A stretch of DNA of 64,000 nt from assembly GCF_000160035.2 (NCBI RefSeq), contig NZ_KI535369.1, forward strand, positions 1,733 through 65,732, read 5' to 3'. Below, one piece after another: positions 46,301-54,923 of this stretch (positions are counted from its first letter, which is position 1; each line of letters opens with the position of its first letter). The notes below the pieces were generated by a model, which was not told the DNA's origin, searched no databases, and saw nothing but the letters and a program-made list of their open reading frames with translations. Both the position numbers and the translations under genes were made by a program. This DNA comes from Catonella morbi ATCC 51271. GTDB lineage: Bacteria > Bacillota > Clostridia > Lachnospirales > Lachnospiraceae.

Positions 46301-47152
46301 ATGGAATTAATTGAGTATATAAGACTTAGAAATAAAATGACACAGAGTGAATGGGAAGACTCTTTTGAGAAAGAAGAAAGAGAGATTATTGTTTTAAGAC
46401 ACGAAGGTGGCGGTGGAGGCCTTAGAAATGGTTTTTGGGACTGGGCTGCTTATTTCTTGGCTTATGTGGACTGTGAAACAGGTGAACTGCATAAAGAAGA
46501 AGGACGTATAGTATTTCCTGTGGCAGACAAAGAGAATCTGCCATATCATTTTGAAGATGAAACCATTTACAGATTAAAGGTGCGTGAAAATCTGCCGGAG
46601 GAAGTTCCAAACGGTGCATTGCCGATAAAAAACCATTTTTTAGTTGTGGAAGTTCTTGAAAAAAACGTAGCTTGTCCGGAACTTGAAGAAATACTTACAG
46701 AGTATAGAAAGCCGATAATTTTGCAAGATGATGTATTGGGTGAACTGACTTATGATAAGCAAATTAAAAGCTTTGAAGGAAACATAGCTTGGCTTGGTGG
46801 CAAGGTACATATATCCTTATATGTGGACAAGGATAATAAATCAGGAATAACAAAGGCAAAAAAAGCTCTGAAAACAATGGTATCAGAACAGGAAAAATGG
46901 GACGTGGACCTGCGTAGTTTTGCTGCCCAAAAGCTTACAAAACTTGCCTGTGAATGGGCAGAATCTGATGAAGAAGCTGCTGAAATTACAGAAGAAAGTT
47001 TTGCAAAAAGAATTAGCCTAAGTTTGATTTGGATGACATCTGGCGGTTCATTTTCTGCTTATTTTGATGATGATGACCTCTTCTTCGGACATAGTATAAC
47101 GGTATGCGGAAGCTTAAAGAAGGGGATTGTGTCAGCTGATATTGAGGGATGA
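46301..47152 (+). CDS. DUF2262 family protein
   Basis: In the 283-residue protein the C-terminal 150 residues match DUF2262: VLGELTYDKQIKSFEGNIAW, LRSFAAQKLTKLACEW, FAKRISLSLIWMTSGGSF and DDDLFFGHSITVCGSL. DUF2262 proteins occur in polymorphic-toxin immunity loci. The N-terminal half (SEWEDSFEKEEREIIVLRHE ...) is a different beta-rich domain. GGAGG stands before the ATG at 46301; a 9-codon longer frame is possible. Confidence 0.8.
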   Translation: MELIEYIRLRNKMTQSEWEDSFEKEEREIIVLRHEGGGGGLRNGFWDWAAYFLAYVDCETGELHKEEGRIVFPVADKENLPYHFEDETIYRLKVRENLPEEVPNGALPIKNHFLVVEVLEKNVACPELEEILTEYRKPIILQDDVLGELTYDKQIKSFEGNIAWLGGKVHISLYVDKDNKSGITKAKKALKTMVSEQEKWDVDLRSFAAQKLTKLACEWAESDEEAAEITEESFAKRISLSLIWMTSGGSFSAYFDDDDLFFGHSITVCGSLKKGIVSADIEG

Positions 47153-47188
47153 AACATATACTGATATTTATGGTAATGAAAGGAAAAA

Positions 47189-47950
47189 ATGGAAAAACAA
47201 GTGCTTATAAATCAATGGTTGCATGAGCAGGAAATAGCTTATATTAAAGGTTGGGATTTCTCACATATTAGAGGAAGATATAAAGAAGAGGATGATCTTC
47301 CTTGGGATTTTGAAAACATTATAAAATCCTATTTGAATGATACAGATTATTTATTGGACATGGAAACAGGAGGCGGCGAATTTCTTTTGTCTTTTATGGT
47401 AAACGCTAAACATACTGCTGCGATTGAAGGGTATGAACCAAACATCAAAATATGCGAGGACAGACTTCTTCCGTTAGGAATAGATTTTAAAGCATGTGAC
47501 GGTGGAGATATTCTTCCTTTTGAAGATAACTACTTTGACATTATTACTAACAGACATGGAAAATATAATATAAATGAGATTAAAAGAACTCTTAAAAGCG
47601 GAGGAATATTTCTTACACAGCAGGTCGGTGCAGAAAATGACAGAGAACTTGTAGAGCTTTTGATAGGTGATGTTGAAATTCCGTTTCCGGAAGCTTATTT
47701 AAATATAGCAAGACAGGAATTTGCTGATAACGGATTTGACATTGTGGAAGAAGATGAAGTCTACAGACCGATAGAGTTTTATGATGTAGGTGCACTGGTT
47801 TGGTTTGCCAGAATTATTGATTGGGAATTTCCGGGTTTTGAAGTGGAGAAATATCAAAATAACCTTTTTAAAGCACAGGAAATTCTTGATAAAGAAGGTG
47901 TAATTAAGGGGAAGATTCATAGATATTATTTTGTGGCTAAAAAGAAATAA
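47189..47950 (+). CDS. Class I SAM-dependent methyltransferase
   Basis: The 253-residue protein has motif I LLDMETGGGEFLLSF (about residue 55), an acidic strand-2 end (AAIEGYEPN), a post-I loop CDGGDILPFEDNYFDII and NEIKRTLKSGGIFLTQQ, the usual last strand. The glycine motif reads METGGG instead of GxGxG but is compatible. The substrate is unknown. The MITE-like element begins five bases after its stop codon. Confidence 0.78.
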   Translation: MEKQVLINQWLHEQEIAYIKGWDFSHIRGRYKEEDDLPWDFENIIKSYLNDTDYLLDMETGGGEFLLSFMVNAKHTAAIEGYEPNIKICEDRLLPLGIDFKACDGGDILPFEDNYFDIITNRHGKYNINEIKRTLKSGGIFLTQQVGAENDRELVELLIGDVEIPFPEAYLNIARQEFADNGFDIVEEDEVYRPIEFYDVGALVWFARIIDWEFPGFEVEKYQNNLFKAQEILDKEGVIKGKIHRYYFVAKKK

Positions 47951-47954
47951 TAAA

Positions 47955-48129
47955 CCCCAACTATTCACGCCATAGGTCACAGACCTCTTATTTCGCATAG
48001 TAAAGTAGGATAAAATGTTTTCGGTCTGTGACTATGGGGTGATATTACCAAACATCTTGTAAAATATCCTAATTTCAAGCCTGTGGCTTAATTACGATAT
48101 TTCACAAGATGTTTCGTGAATAATTGGGG
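47955..48129. mobile_element. Putative MITE or structured RNA element, fully base-paired
   Basis: The outer stem 47955-47969 (CCCCAACTATTCACG) pairs with 48115-48129 (14 of 15). A second stem (47970-47985 with 48023-48037) has one bulge. A third (48050-48068 with 48096-48114) matches 18 of 19 and ends in AAGCC-TGT-GGCTT. A small fourth one (GGTGATATTACC, 48038-48049) sits between. The junctions have no unpaired bases. The element is flanked by ATAAA at 47950-47954 and 48130-48134, as a 5-bp target duplication would be. No gene is inside. Confidence 0.65.
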
Positions 48130-48180
48130 ATAAATTTTAGTTTGTTTTGTGAGTAAAACAGCAAGCTATAGGAGATTAAT

Positions 48181-48498
48181 ATGAATCGGCATGATAATTT
48201 TGATTTCACTTTGGTCTGCACTGTAAAATTTTATAGAGGAAAGAGAAGCTTACCGCCTGATTTGAGTAATGGGAAATATTGTCCTCATTTTATGATAAAA
48301 ACAGATAAAAGATATCTGGGTATTTGTTTTATTGAAGGGCAGAAAGCGGACTTTGAGACTTTAGTAAAAAGTCTGGTTGTACCATTGTATGAAGAGGTTG
48401 ATTATTCCGGATTAGTCTGTGGAACTGAGTTTTATATAATGGAAGGGCAAAATAAAGTTGGAGAGGGAATTATAGATGAAATTATTAACAATAGATGA
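48181..48498 (+). CDS. EF-Tu C-terminal-like (domain III) protein
   Basis: The 105-residue protein resembles a lone translation-factor EF-Tu C-terminal beta barrel: FDFTLVCTVKFYRGKRSLPP, GKYCPHFMIKTDKRYLGICF and LVCGTEFYIMEGQNKVGEG, the last close to the EF-Tu G-x-x-F-x-x-REG-x-x-VG pattern. Single-domain copies occur in Firmicutes accessory regions and are uncharacterised. Inhibiting or binding a toxin that targets EF-Tu is a speculative role. The next gene overlaps its end. Confidence 0.65.
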   Translation: MNRHDNFDFTLVCTVKFYRGKRSLPPDLSNGKYCPHFMIKTDKRYLGICFIEGQKADFETLVKSLVVPLYEEVDYSGLVCGTEFYIMEGQNKVGEGIIDEIINNR

Positions 48499-49042
48499 GA
48501 TAATATCTTCAATACTGGAAGAAACAGAAGGACTTGATGCTGAAATAACTGATGGAATTATTCTTTGTAAAAAAGAAATTTCTCCGTCTGAGATTGAAAA
48601 ATTAAAATCTGAACTTGAAATAGAGTATTTAGATTTCGTATTTACTGAGAATATTTTAAGTTATAACTGGGGAAATTTTGGTTTTCTTAGCTACCAGTTT
48701 GGATATGGAGATGAAATGAGCCTTAATTGGCTGTTGAACCGTAATCTGGAATATGAGGATTATCAGGTATTACATAAGAATGGTTTAATAATTATTGCAA
48801 ATGGAGATCCTTATACTATTTTACTAGAATGTAAATCGGGGAAAATATACGCATTTACAAGTGATATGAGTTATGATGAGATAATACCTATTGCTTCCGA
48901 TTTTAGAGAATTTATAAGAGCGATAGGAACTGCTCAATATGCTGTTTGGAAGAAGGATGAAAAAAATTTTGTGGAATTGATGAGTAAGGAGATTGCTGAT
49001 AACAGTCTTATATTTTGGAAAGCGTTGGTAGGAGTCTATTAA
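48476..49042 (+). CDS. SMI1/KNR4 (SUKH) family protein
   Basis: The 188-residue protein has a helical start and strand-rich core. The SUKH hallmark is seen in LIIIANGDPYTILLECKSG and the closing DFREFIRAIGTAQYAVW. It overlaps the preceding gene by 23 bases, with GAGAGGG upstream of the ATG, so it is translationally coupled. Immunity function is inferred from the family. The third small protein of the cassette starts 21 bases later. Confidence 0.75.
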   Translation: MKLLTIDEIISSILEETEGLDAEITDGIILCKKEISPSEIEKLKSELEIEYLDFVFTENILSYNWGNFGFLSYQFGYGDEMSLNWLLNRNLEYEDYQVLHKNGLIIIANGDPYTILLECKSGKIYAFTSDMSYDEIIPIASDFREFIRAIGTAQYAVWKKDEKNFVELMSKEIADNSLIFWKALVGVY

Positions 49043-49063
49043 ATAATATATAAGGAGGACACA

Positions 49064-49471
49064 ATGGAATTTATAGTAGCGGAGGAGGGTGTTCCTCAAA
49101 ACATAGGCTGTGAAGGGGCAACGATTGCATATTATGGGAGTGAAATAGAATTCCACTATGAAACAGTGCCACCGCATGGAGATGATATTTTTTCTGCAAA
49201 ATTGCCACTGTTAGATATTAAACTTCCATTTTGGATATATGGGAGAAATCTAATATTTTTAGATGCGTATTATTTACTTGCAGAAACAGTGGATAAGGGC
49301 ACTTGGGATCCTATAACAAGCATGCTTATCAATATTCATACAGGAAAATATGCAAGTTTGGAACACTGGTACAACAACATATCGGTTAAGGAAAAAGAAG
49401 TTGAACTAAAAAATGATTATGACGGAAAATCTATGATGTTAAAAGATGTTAATGGGCTTAAGTGGGTTTAG
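49064..49471 (+). CDS. Hypothetical protein, immunity-like
   Basis: The 135-residue soluble protein reads PQNIGCEGATIAYYGSEIEF, then FWIYGRNLIFLDAYYLLAE and INIHTGKYASLEHWY. The sequence looks like other stand-alone immunity proteins but no named family is recognised. A clean AGGAGG precedes the ATG. Confidence 0.55.
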   Translation: MEFIVAEEGVPQNIGCEGATIAYYGSEIEFHYETVPPHGDDIFSAKLPLLDIKLPFWIYGRNLIFLDAYYLLAETVDKGTWDPITSMLINIHTGKYASLEHWYNNISVKEKEVELKNDYDGKSMMLKDVNGLKWV

Positions 49472-49563
49472 AAATGTAAAATATACAGGTGCCAAATACT
49501 TTTGATACCAACATAGTACAATGGAAACTTAATAATTTGGAATTACAACAAAGGAGAAGAACA

Positions 49564-50628
49564 ATGGCAAAAAAAAGAGTTACCTTACCAAAAAATTTTG
49601 ATGAATTGATTACAGCAGGAGATGTGGAAGCTCTCAAAGCAGTCTATGATAAATGCGAGCTTACTGCTCATAACGGCAGATACAGCTTAGATACAGCACT
49701 TCATTTTGGAGGTGTTCCTGATGAACTTGTTACTTGGCTGGTGGAGCAGGGTTTAGATGTGAATACTCCTGATTATTATGGGCGTACACCATTATATAAA
49801 CATGCCACTCTGGGTAGAGATACTGTAAAACTGCTGTATGAATTAGGCGGTGATATACAAAAACCTGATAGATATGGAAGCACACCGCTGCATACGGCAG
49901 CAGAGTTTTTCCGCCCTAAGATAGTGAGTTTTTTGATTGAAAAAGGTGCAGATATAAATGCAAAAAATCAAAGAGGGCAAACTCCGTTATTAGCTGCCCT
50001 TACAGTATGCGGGGGGACCTGGGTAGTGCCTTTGGTTGAAATTGCAGAAATGTTAATAAAGGCAGGTGCGGAAATTACACCTGAGATGGCGGAAAGAGTA
50101 GAAATAATCGGTAAGGATTTTGAATTTCACAGAGAAAATTTTAATAAAGATTCTCTTGAAGACGCTGATGTCGCACTGTTAAAACTCTATGATATCTTCG
50201 GTGTAAAGCCTATAGCAAAACGGATAATTCATGATGGAGTTTCCCCTATTCTTGTAAAAGAGGGTTCTTGGAAGGAGCAGTATAATGAGCTTTGGGATTT
50301 ACTTATTCCTTCAAGCGGAGCTGCAAAAACAGTACAGGGCGAAGTTATCCGCATAACAGGCAGGGTGCAGGATGAGCTTTATAGAAACGGCGGTGTAAAC
50401 TGGGATAGAGATTATAGAAATATGTTAAACTCACTACCAAATCATTTTGCTTCAGGTAAATCGCTTTCTGAGGCAGAATTGAAAGAGACCAAAGAACTGA
50501 TTTCAAATATCCGTGCAAATGGTAGTGATGAAGATGCTATAACAGAGCGTTTGTGTGAACTTGCGGTTCTCTGGGTGCTGTCAAATCATACTCCTATTCC
50601 TTTAGGCAAAACAAATTATAGCAGATGA
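49564..50628 (+). CDS. Ankyrin-repeat protein
   Basis: The protein has about 354 residues. Ankyrin repeats are visible at RYSLDTALHFGGVPDELVTWLV, YYGRTPLYKHATLGRDTVKLL, RYGSTPLHTAAEFFRPKIVSFL and NQRGQTPLLAALTVCG (shown in part), each with a TPL-type hairpin. A non-repeat helical domain follows (residues about 170-350). Ankyrin proteins bind partner proteins; next to SUKH genes they are often immunity components. AAAGGAG precedes the chosen ATG; a frame 25 codons longer is unlikely. Confidence 0.85.
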   Translation: MAKKRVTLPKNFDELITAGDVEALKAVYDKCELTAHNGRYSLDTALHFGGVPDELVTWLVEQGLDVNTPDYYGRTPLYKHATLGRDTVKLLYELGGDIQKPDRYGSTPLHTAAEFFRPKIVSFLIEKGADINAKNQRGQTPLLAALTVCGGTWVVPLVEIAEMLIKAGAEITPEMAERVEIIGKDFEFHRENFNKDSLEDADVALLKLYDIFGVKPIAKRIIHDGVSPILVKEGSWKEQYNELWDLLIPSSGAAKTVQGEVIRITGRVQDELYRNGGVNWDRDYRNMLNSLPNHFASGKSLSEAELKETKELISNIRANGSDEDAITERLCELAVLWVLSNHTPIPLGKTNYSR

Positions 50629-50653
50629 TTACAAAACTTGTAGGAGACTTAAA

Positions 50654-51730
50654 ATGGTTAAATTAAAAGATATAGGAAATTTTAATTCTGTCCCGCAAAT
50701 TGTAAATGACATTATAAAAGGAAATACAAAGGCTTTGGATGAGCATTTATCAGGGGGATGGGATATTGAAAAGGGCATAAAAATAGGTGAGTATACCACA
50801 CTGTCGCCCTTAGACCTTGCCCTGATTATGGAAAGTTTTAACTCTGTAAAATGGCTTGTGGAAAAGGGTGTAAATCTGAATGTAAAAGGTAATCCGTCAT
50901 TTTTGTCTGCGGTAAGGTATTGTGACGAAGCTGTTATCAGGTACCTTGCAGAGCAGGGTGCAAAGGTGAACTGTGTAAATGAGGTAAAGACAGAGGCATT
51001 TAGCCAGGCTTTATATGGAAAAAAATACGAGAATCTGCCTATTATCCACGACTTAGGTCATAGGGTAGAAAAATACGGCGGACAGGCATTTCGCAGTGCA
51101 GTTTCAGACAGAAATTATGAAGTGCTTGATTTCTTTATAAAGAACGGTGTTGATATTAACTACAATGCTCCTGACTCAGTCTATCCTTTTAAGCCGACTC
51201 CGCTATGTGTAGCTGCAAGGTATGTTGATTTGAAAATGTGTAAATATCTTGTAGAAAATGGAGCAGATGTGACAATAACAGAAAAAGACGGTATGCGTCC
51301 GTACAGCATCGCAGTTGAAAAAGGTGATGAAGAAATGGCTGAATATTTTAAGCAGTTAGAACCTGAAGAATACCACAGTATACAGAATAAACTGGATGAA
51401 CTTAAGCCATTTAAATTGCCTAAGGCGGTAATGGATTTTCTTCAAAGTGAGGAACTGCATTTTGAGCTTAAAGACTGTGATTTTAAATGGATAGAGTTTT
51501 TCTCTTTAATAGATACTGTTCCTATGAAAAAGGGCAGACAGAAAATTCTGCGTATATCTAAGCAGACGGGAGATTATGACCATATCTATATTGTATGGAA
51601 TCCTAAAACGAAGAAGGTGGCTTTCTATGATATAGAGCATGAAGAAATGAAAGACATTTGCAGTTTTGAGGAATTTATAAATGATATGCCGGCATATATG
51701 CAAAAAATAATTGAAGGCGAATACGAATAA
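50654..51730 (+). CDS. Ankyrin-repeat protein with C-terminal SUKH-like domain
   Basis: The 358-residue protein has ankyrin repeats to about residue 235, e.g. FKPTPLCVAARYVDLKMCKYLV and KDGMRPYSIAVEKGDEEMAEYF in part. A C-terminal domain follows (IWNPKTKKVAFYDIEHEEM, then CSFEEFINDM) of SUKH-like aspect. It is a divergent relative of the previous gene, so the pair may be an old duplication. No signal peptide. The next SUKH gene follows after 22 bases. Confidence 0.75.
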   Translation: MVKLKDIGNFNSVPQIVNDIIKGNTKALDEHLSGGWDIEKGIKIGEYTTLSPLDLALIMESFNSVKWLVEKGVNLNVKGNPSFLSAVRYCDEAVIRYLAEQGAKVNCVNEVKTEAFSQALYGKKYENLPIIHDLGHRVEKYGGQAFRSAVSDRNYEVLDFFIKNGVDINYNAPDSVYPFKPTPLCVAARYVDLKMCKYLVENGADVTITEKDGMRPYSIAVEKGDEEMAEYFKQLEPEEYHSIQNKLDELKPFKLPKAVMDFLQSEELHFELKDCDFKWIEFFSLIDTVPMKKGRQKILRISKQTGDYDHIYIVWNPKTKKVAFYDIEHEEMKDICSFEEFINDMPAYMQKIIEGEYE

Positions 51731-51751
51731 ATAGGGTAAACGGGTGAAGGT

Positions 51752-52339
51752 ATGCAGATAAGTAATGAGATAAAAAAGATAGAAGAGTATATTTGCGAAA
51801 AATTTGAGGAATGGGATTTAGATGATCCGGTGGAAGAAGAATACATTGACGATTATCAGGAAATAGAGGGAGCTTCAGAAGAGGAAATATCTGCTTTTGA
51901 GGAGAAATTCGGTATAACTCTGCCTGAAGATGTAAAAGAGCTTTACAGGTATAAAAACGGAAGTAAATATTTAAGCATATTACCTTGTGCTATAGATGAA
52001 AGGGAGATGGCATTCAATCTTATGAGCCTTGATGCAATAGAAAAGGCAAAAAAATATTTTCAAAACAGGGATGCTCTTTTAACTGAATTTCCTAAGCATT
52101 TTACAAGTGAAGACATTGAGAAGATGAAAGACAGCAGGATAAAGCCTTATCTTTTTAATAAAAAATGGATTCCCTTTGCCGAATATTGTGACAGTTGTTT
52201 CCTGATGCTTGATTTTGATCCGGATAAAGAGGGAAAAGAAGGACAGATTATTTGCTACATCCATGATCCTGATGAAGTTATTTATGTGGCAGAAAGCCTT
52301 ACGGAGTTGATTAAAGGGATAATGGATGAGGTTGAGTAA
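51752..52339 (+). CDS. SMI1/KNR4 (SUKH) family protein
   Basis: This 195-residue protein is a classical SUKH member: EIEGASEEEISAFEEKFGI, LPEDVKELYRYKNGSKYLSI, a middle region with WIPFAEYCDSCFLMLDFDPD, and LTELIKGIMDEVE at the end. The WIPFA and LD-x-DP motifs are diagnostic. In yeast Smi1 organises cell-wall synthesis; in bacteria the family is mostly immunity to nuclease or other toxins. Confidence 0.88.
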   Translation: MQISNEIKKIEEYICEKFEEWDLDDPVEEEYIDDYQEIEGASEEEISAFEEKFGITLPEDVKELYRYKNGSKYLSILPCAIDEREMAFNLMSLDAIEKAKKYFQNRDALLTEFPKHFTSEDIEKMKDSRIKPYLFNKKWIPFAEYCDSCFLMLDFDPDKEGKEGQIICYIHDPDEVIYVAESLTELIKGIMDEVE

Positions 52340-52525
52340 TTGAAAATAAGGATGAAATATGTTATTTTTGGTTCAAATTGATTTTAATAAAACTGATTTG
52401 AACTAAATTATCTTAAGAATCTAAATTGCTTATAGGAAGAGAACGGGAATTATAGATGTTTAAAGTTATTTATCGACAGGATATTTTAATATATGAAAAA
52501 AGTTTTATGAACAGAGGTTGGTAAA

Positions 52526-53149
52526 ATGGATATACTTGAATACATAAGAGAAAATAAAGATTTTAATAATTTACTCATGAATGAATGTGACATTTATTTT
52601 TATGAGCAAATAAGGGAAACACAGTTTTTGGAAAATAATGAGAAATATTCTCTTGGCTGTAAGGCATTTGCACAGGATGGCAGCGGGGGTGAATTTGTTT
52701 TCCTGGAGGATGGCAGCATAGGCTTTATAGGAAGTGAAGGTGAAGTCGGAAGAGTAGCGGAAAACCTGAATGAGCTGCTGACATTCTTAATCCATGCAGG
52801 TTTTATTTCCGATTTTAGCTGTAAGCATATTTATAAAAACAAAGAGCTGTTAAATAAATATTGCACAGGTTATGTATCAAAAATAAGAGAAAGCTATAAG
52901 GCTGAAAATAAGGATTGGGACGAAATCAGGGAGAGTATAGCAAAGAAGCTTTCCCTGACTTTTAATCCGGATAAGCTGTCAGATTTTGCTATGACATTTT
53001 ATAATGCAGCTACCAGAGAGCCGGCTTTTTCCTGTAAATATCTTGATGGTGAGGAGGAATATACCTGCGATTCTATACTTTCTGATATTGTGGGCTTATG
53101 GATAAAGGAACTTACAGGTATGAGCAGGGAGGAGATAGAAGGGATATAG
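52526..53149 (+). CDS. SUKH-like protein
   Basis: The 207-residue protein has CKAFAQDGSGGEFVFLEDGS and IGFIGSEGEVGRVAENLNEL, the SUKH sheet and helix, with a C-terminal helical extension (WDEIRESIAKKLSLTFNPDK). It fits a YobK/SUKH-like soluble immunity protein. About 185 bases of non-coding DNA precede it, with nothing recognised. The last gene of the array, a DUF1294 membrane protein, follows after 36 bases. Confidence 0.65.
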   Translation: MDILEYIRENKDFNNLLMNECDIYFYEQIRETQFLENNEKYSLGCKAFAQDGSGGEFVFLEDGSIGFIGSEGEVGRVAENLNELLTFLIHAGFISDFSCKHIYKNKELLNKYCTGYVSKIRESYKAENKDWDEIRESIAKKLSLTFNPDKLSDFAMTFYNAATREPAFSCKYLDGEEEYTCDSILSDIVGLWIKELTGMSREEIEGI

Positions 53150-53185
53150 TATGGTTTTATATAACCGGATTGAGCGGAGTATGAT

Positions 53186-53767
53186 ATGAGCACATTAGAA
53201 AAATATTTAATTGCAGTAAATATCATAGGCTTCCTTATGTATTTTATCAATTTTTTACTTTATAAATTTACAAGTTCTGCCAATGTGGACAATCTTTTAA
53301 CGATCCTTTCGCTGGCAGGTGGCTCACTCGGAATATTTGTTTTCATTGTACTGTTTGACAGAAAGTCGGTCAAGGAAAATATGATGTCGAGGGTGTTTCT
53401 AATCTGTGTATTAATTATTCAAATTATAATATTGTTGTTTATTAAAGGTTTTCACGGAGAAGAGCTGAATTTTGCATTTTGGGAGTTTTTTGGTAAGTAT
53501 AAAATTCTTATAGTATACTTGGCAATTATCAATTTTATTACTTTTGCTGCCTTTGCTATCGATAAGATACACGCAATCGAAGGTAAGTCAAGAATCAGAA
53601 TACTTACTTTGCTTGGACTGGCATTTATGGGAGGTTCAGTAGGTGCTTTACTTGGGATTTATATATTAAGGCATAAGACGAAGGTGGACTATTTTACGGT
53701 AGGAATCCCGTTGATTATGGTAATGCAGGGAGTTGTGGTATTTTTTGTAATGAATTTTAAGGGGTAG
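53186..53767 (+). CDS. DUF1294 family membrane protein
   Basis: The 193-residue protein has an N-terminal pair of helices and, at the C-terminus, the complete DUF1294 domain: FAIDKIHAIEGKSRIRI, TLLGLAFMGGSVGALLGIY and LRHKTKVDYFTVGIPL. DUF1294 is a short membrane domain with a conserved DK-x-x-A and RHKT, whose role is unknown. Here it carries an extra hydrophobic N-terminal half. It marks the end of the AT-rich accessory block. Confidence 0.8.
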   Translation: MSTLEKYLIAVNIIGFLMYFINFLLYKFTSSANVDNLLTILSLAGGSLGIFVFIVLFDRKSVKENMMSRVFLICVLIIQIIILLFIKGFHGEELNFAFWEFFGKYKILIVYLAIINFITFAAFAIDKIHAIEGKSRIRILTLLGLAFMGGSVGALLGIYILRHKTKVDYFTVGIPLIMVMQGVVVFFVMNFKG

Positions 53768-53868
53768 GTGCATAGTTTTGGAAAAATGTCAAAATAGAGG
53801 AGTAAAAGTGTTGGAAAACGCAAAAGAAATTCAGAATAACAATCATAAATTACAGGAGGAGACCAGGT

Positions 53869-54899
53869 ATGAATATAGTAGTTTTGGCTGGATGAAATAG
53901 TACAGAAAGAGAAGTTTCCATTTCATCAGGTCAAGGAGTTTGTCAGGCATTAAGAGAAAGAAATCATAAGGCAATTTTAGTGGATGCTTATTTTGGAAAA
54001 GAATTCATGGATGGCGAACTTTTTTCAGAAGAATATGATACAGAGCAGGCAGCAGCCTGGATGAGAAGCCAGAGCAGCGGTTTTGAGGAGCTTATGAAAA
54101 CCAGGAAAGAATTCTTTGGTCCTCATGTATTAGAAATCTGTCAGAAAGCGGATATCGTTTTTCTGGCGCTGCACGGAGCCAATGGCGAAGATGGAAAGGT
54201 ACAGTCAGTGTAGGATTTAATGGGCATCAAATATACAGGCTGTGGACCCTTAAGCAGTGGAATGGCTATGGATAAGGGAATTACCAAGATGGTATTTGAA
54301 GCAAAAGGAGTTCCAACACCAAAAGGAATGACTTTGGAAAAAATGATTGCAGCAGCTATTTATCAGACTATGGGATGGACTTTCCGGTTATTGTAAAACC
54401 TTGCTGCGGTGATTCCAGTGTAGGGGTATGTATTGCGCACAATCAGCAAGAATACAAAGCAGCGCTTATGGAGGCTTTTTCCTATGAAAACCAGGTCGTG
54501 GTAGAGCAATTTATTACAGGAAGAGAATTTTCTGTCGCGGTTGTAGACGGAAAGGCATATCCAGTCGTTGAAATTGCTCCATTAGAAGGATTTTACGATT
54601 ATAAGAATAAATATTCCGCAGGTTCCTGTGTGGAGACATGTCCTGCAGATTTATCTGCTTCCCTTACAAAAGAAATGCAGATGTATGCAGAAAAAGGTTA
54701 TGAAGCTTTGAACTTGCAGGCATATGCAAGATTGGATTTTCTTATGGAAGAGGACGGAAGTATGTACTGTCTGGAGGCCAATACACTGCCTGGCATGACA
54801 CCTACCAGTCTGATTCCACAGGAAGCTCGTGTGATTGGAATGAATTATCCACAGCTTTGTGAAAAACTGATTGAAGTTTCTCTGAAAAAATATCAGTAG
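53869..54899 (+). pseudogene. ddl: D-alanine--D-alanine ligase (ddl) pseudogene
   Basis: A strong RBS (AGGAGGAGA) leads to ATG, then MNIVVLAG, a TGA stop, and NSTEREVSISSGQGVCQAL. In the ADP-forming ligase fold, FLALHGANGEDG is followed by a TAG in place of a residue (QSV-stop-DLMGIKYTGCG). After PKGMTLEKM a frameshift near 54372 moves to FPVIVKPCCGDSSVGV, and LEANTLPGMTPTSLIP completes a Ddl C-terminus. Three separate lesions make it inactive. It joins D-Ala-D-Ala for peptidoglycan in intact form. murF follows 24 bases later. Confidence 0.88.
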
Positions 54900-54923
54900 A
54901 AAAGGGATTCAGGAGGAAAAGCA

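Noticed and set aside
48038-48049. GGTGATATTACC as a rolling-circle replication nick site
   Set aside because: The resemblance to the circovirus/geminivirus nonamer is only partial and no Rep-like gene is near; it is kept as a comment on the paired element only.
25082-53767. Prophage or conjugative element covering the accessory block
   Set aside because: No capsid, tail, portal, relaxase, integrase or mating-pair gene is seen; the genes are independent small cytoplasmic or membrane proteins.
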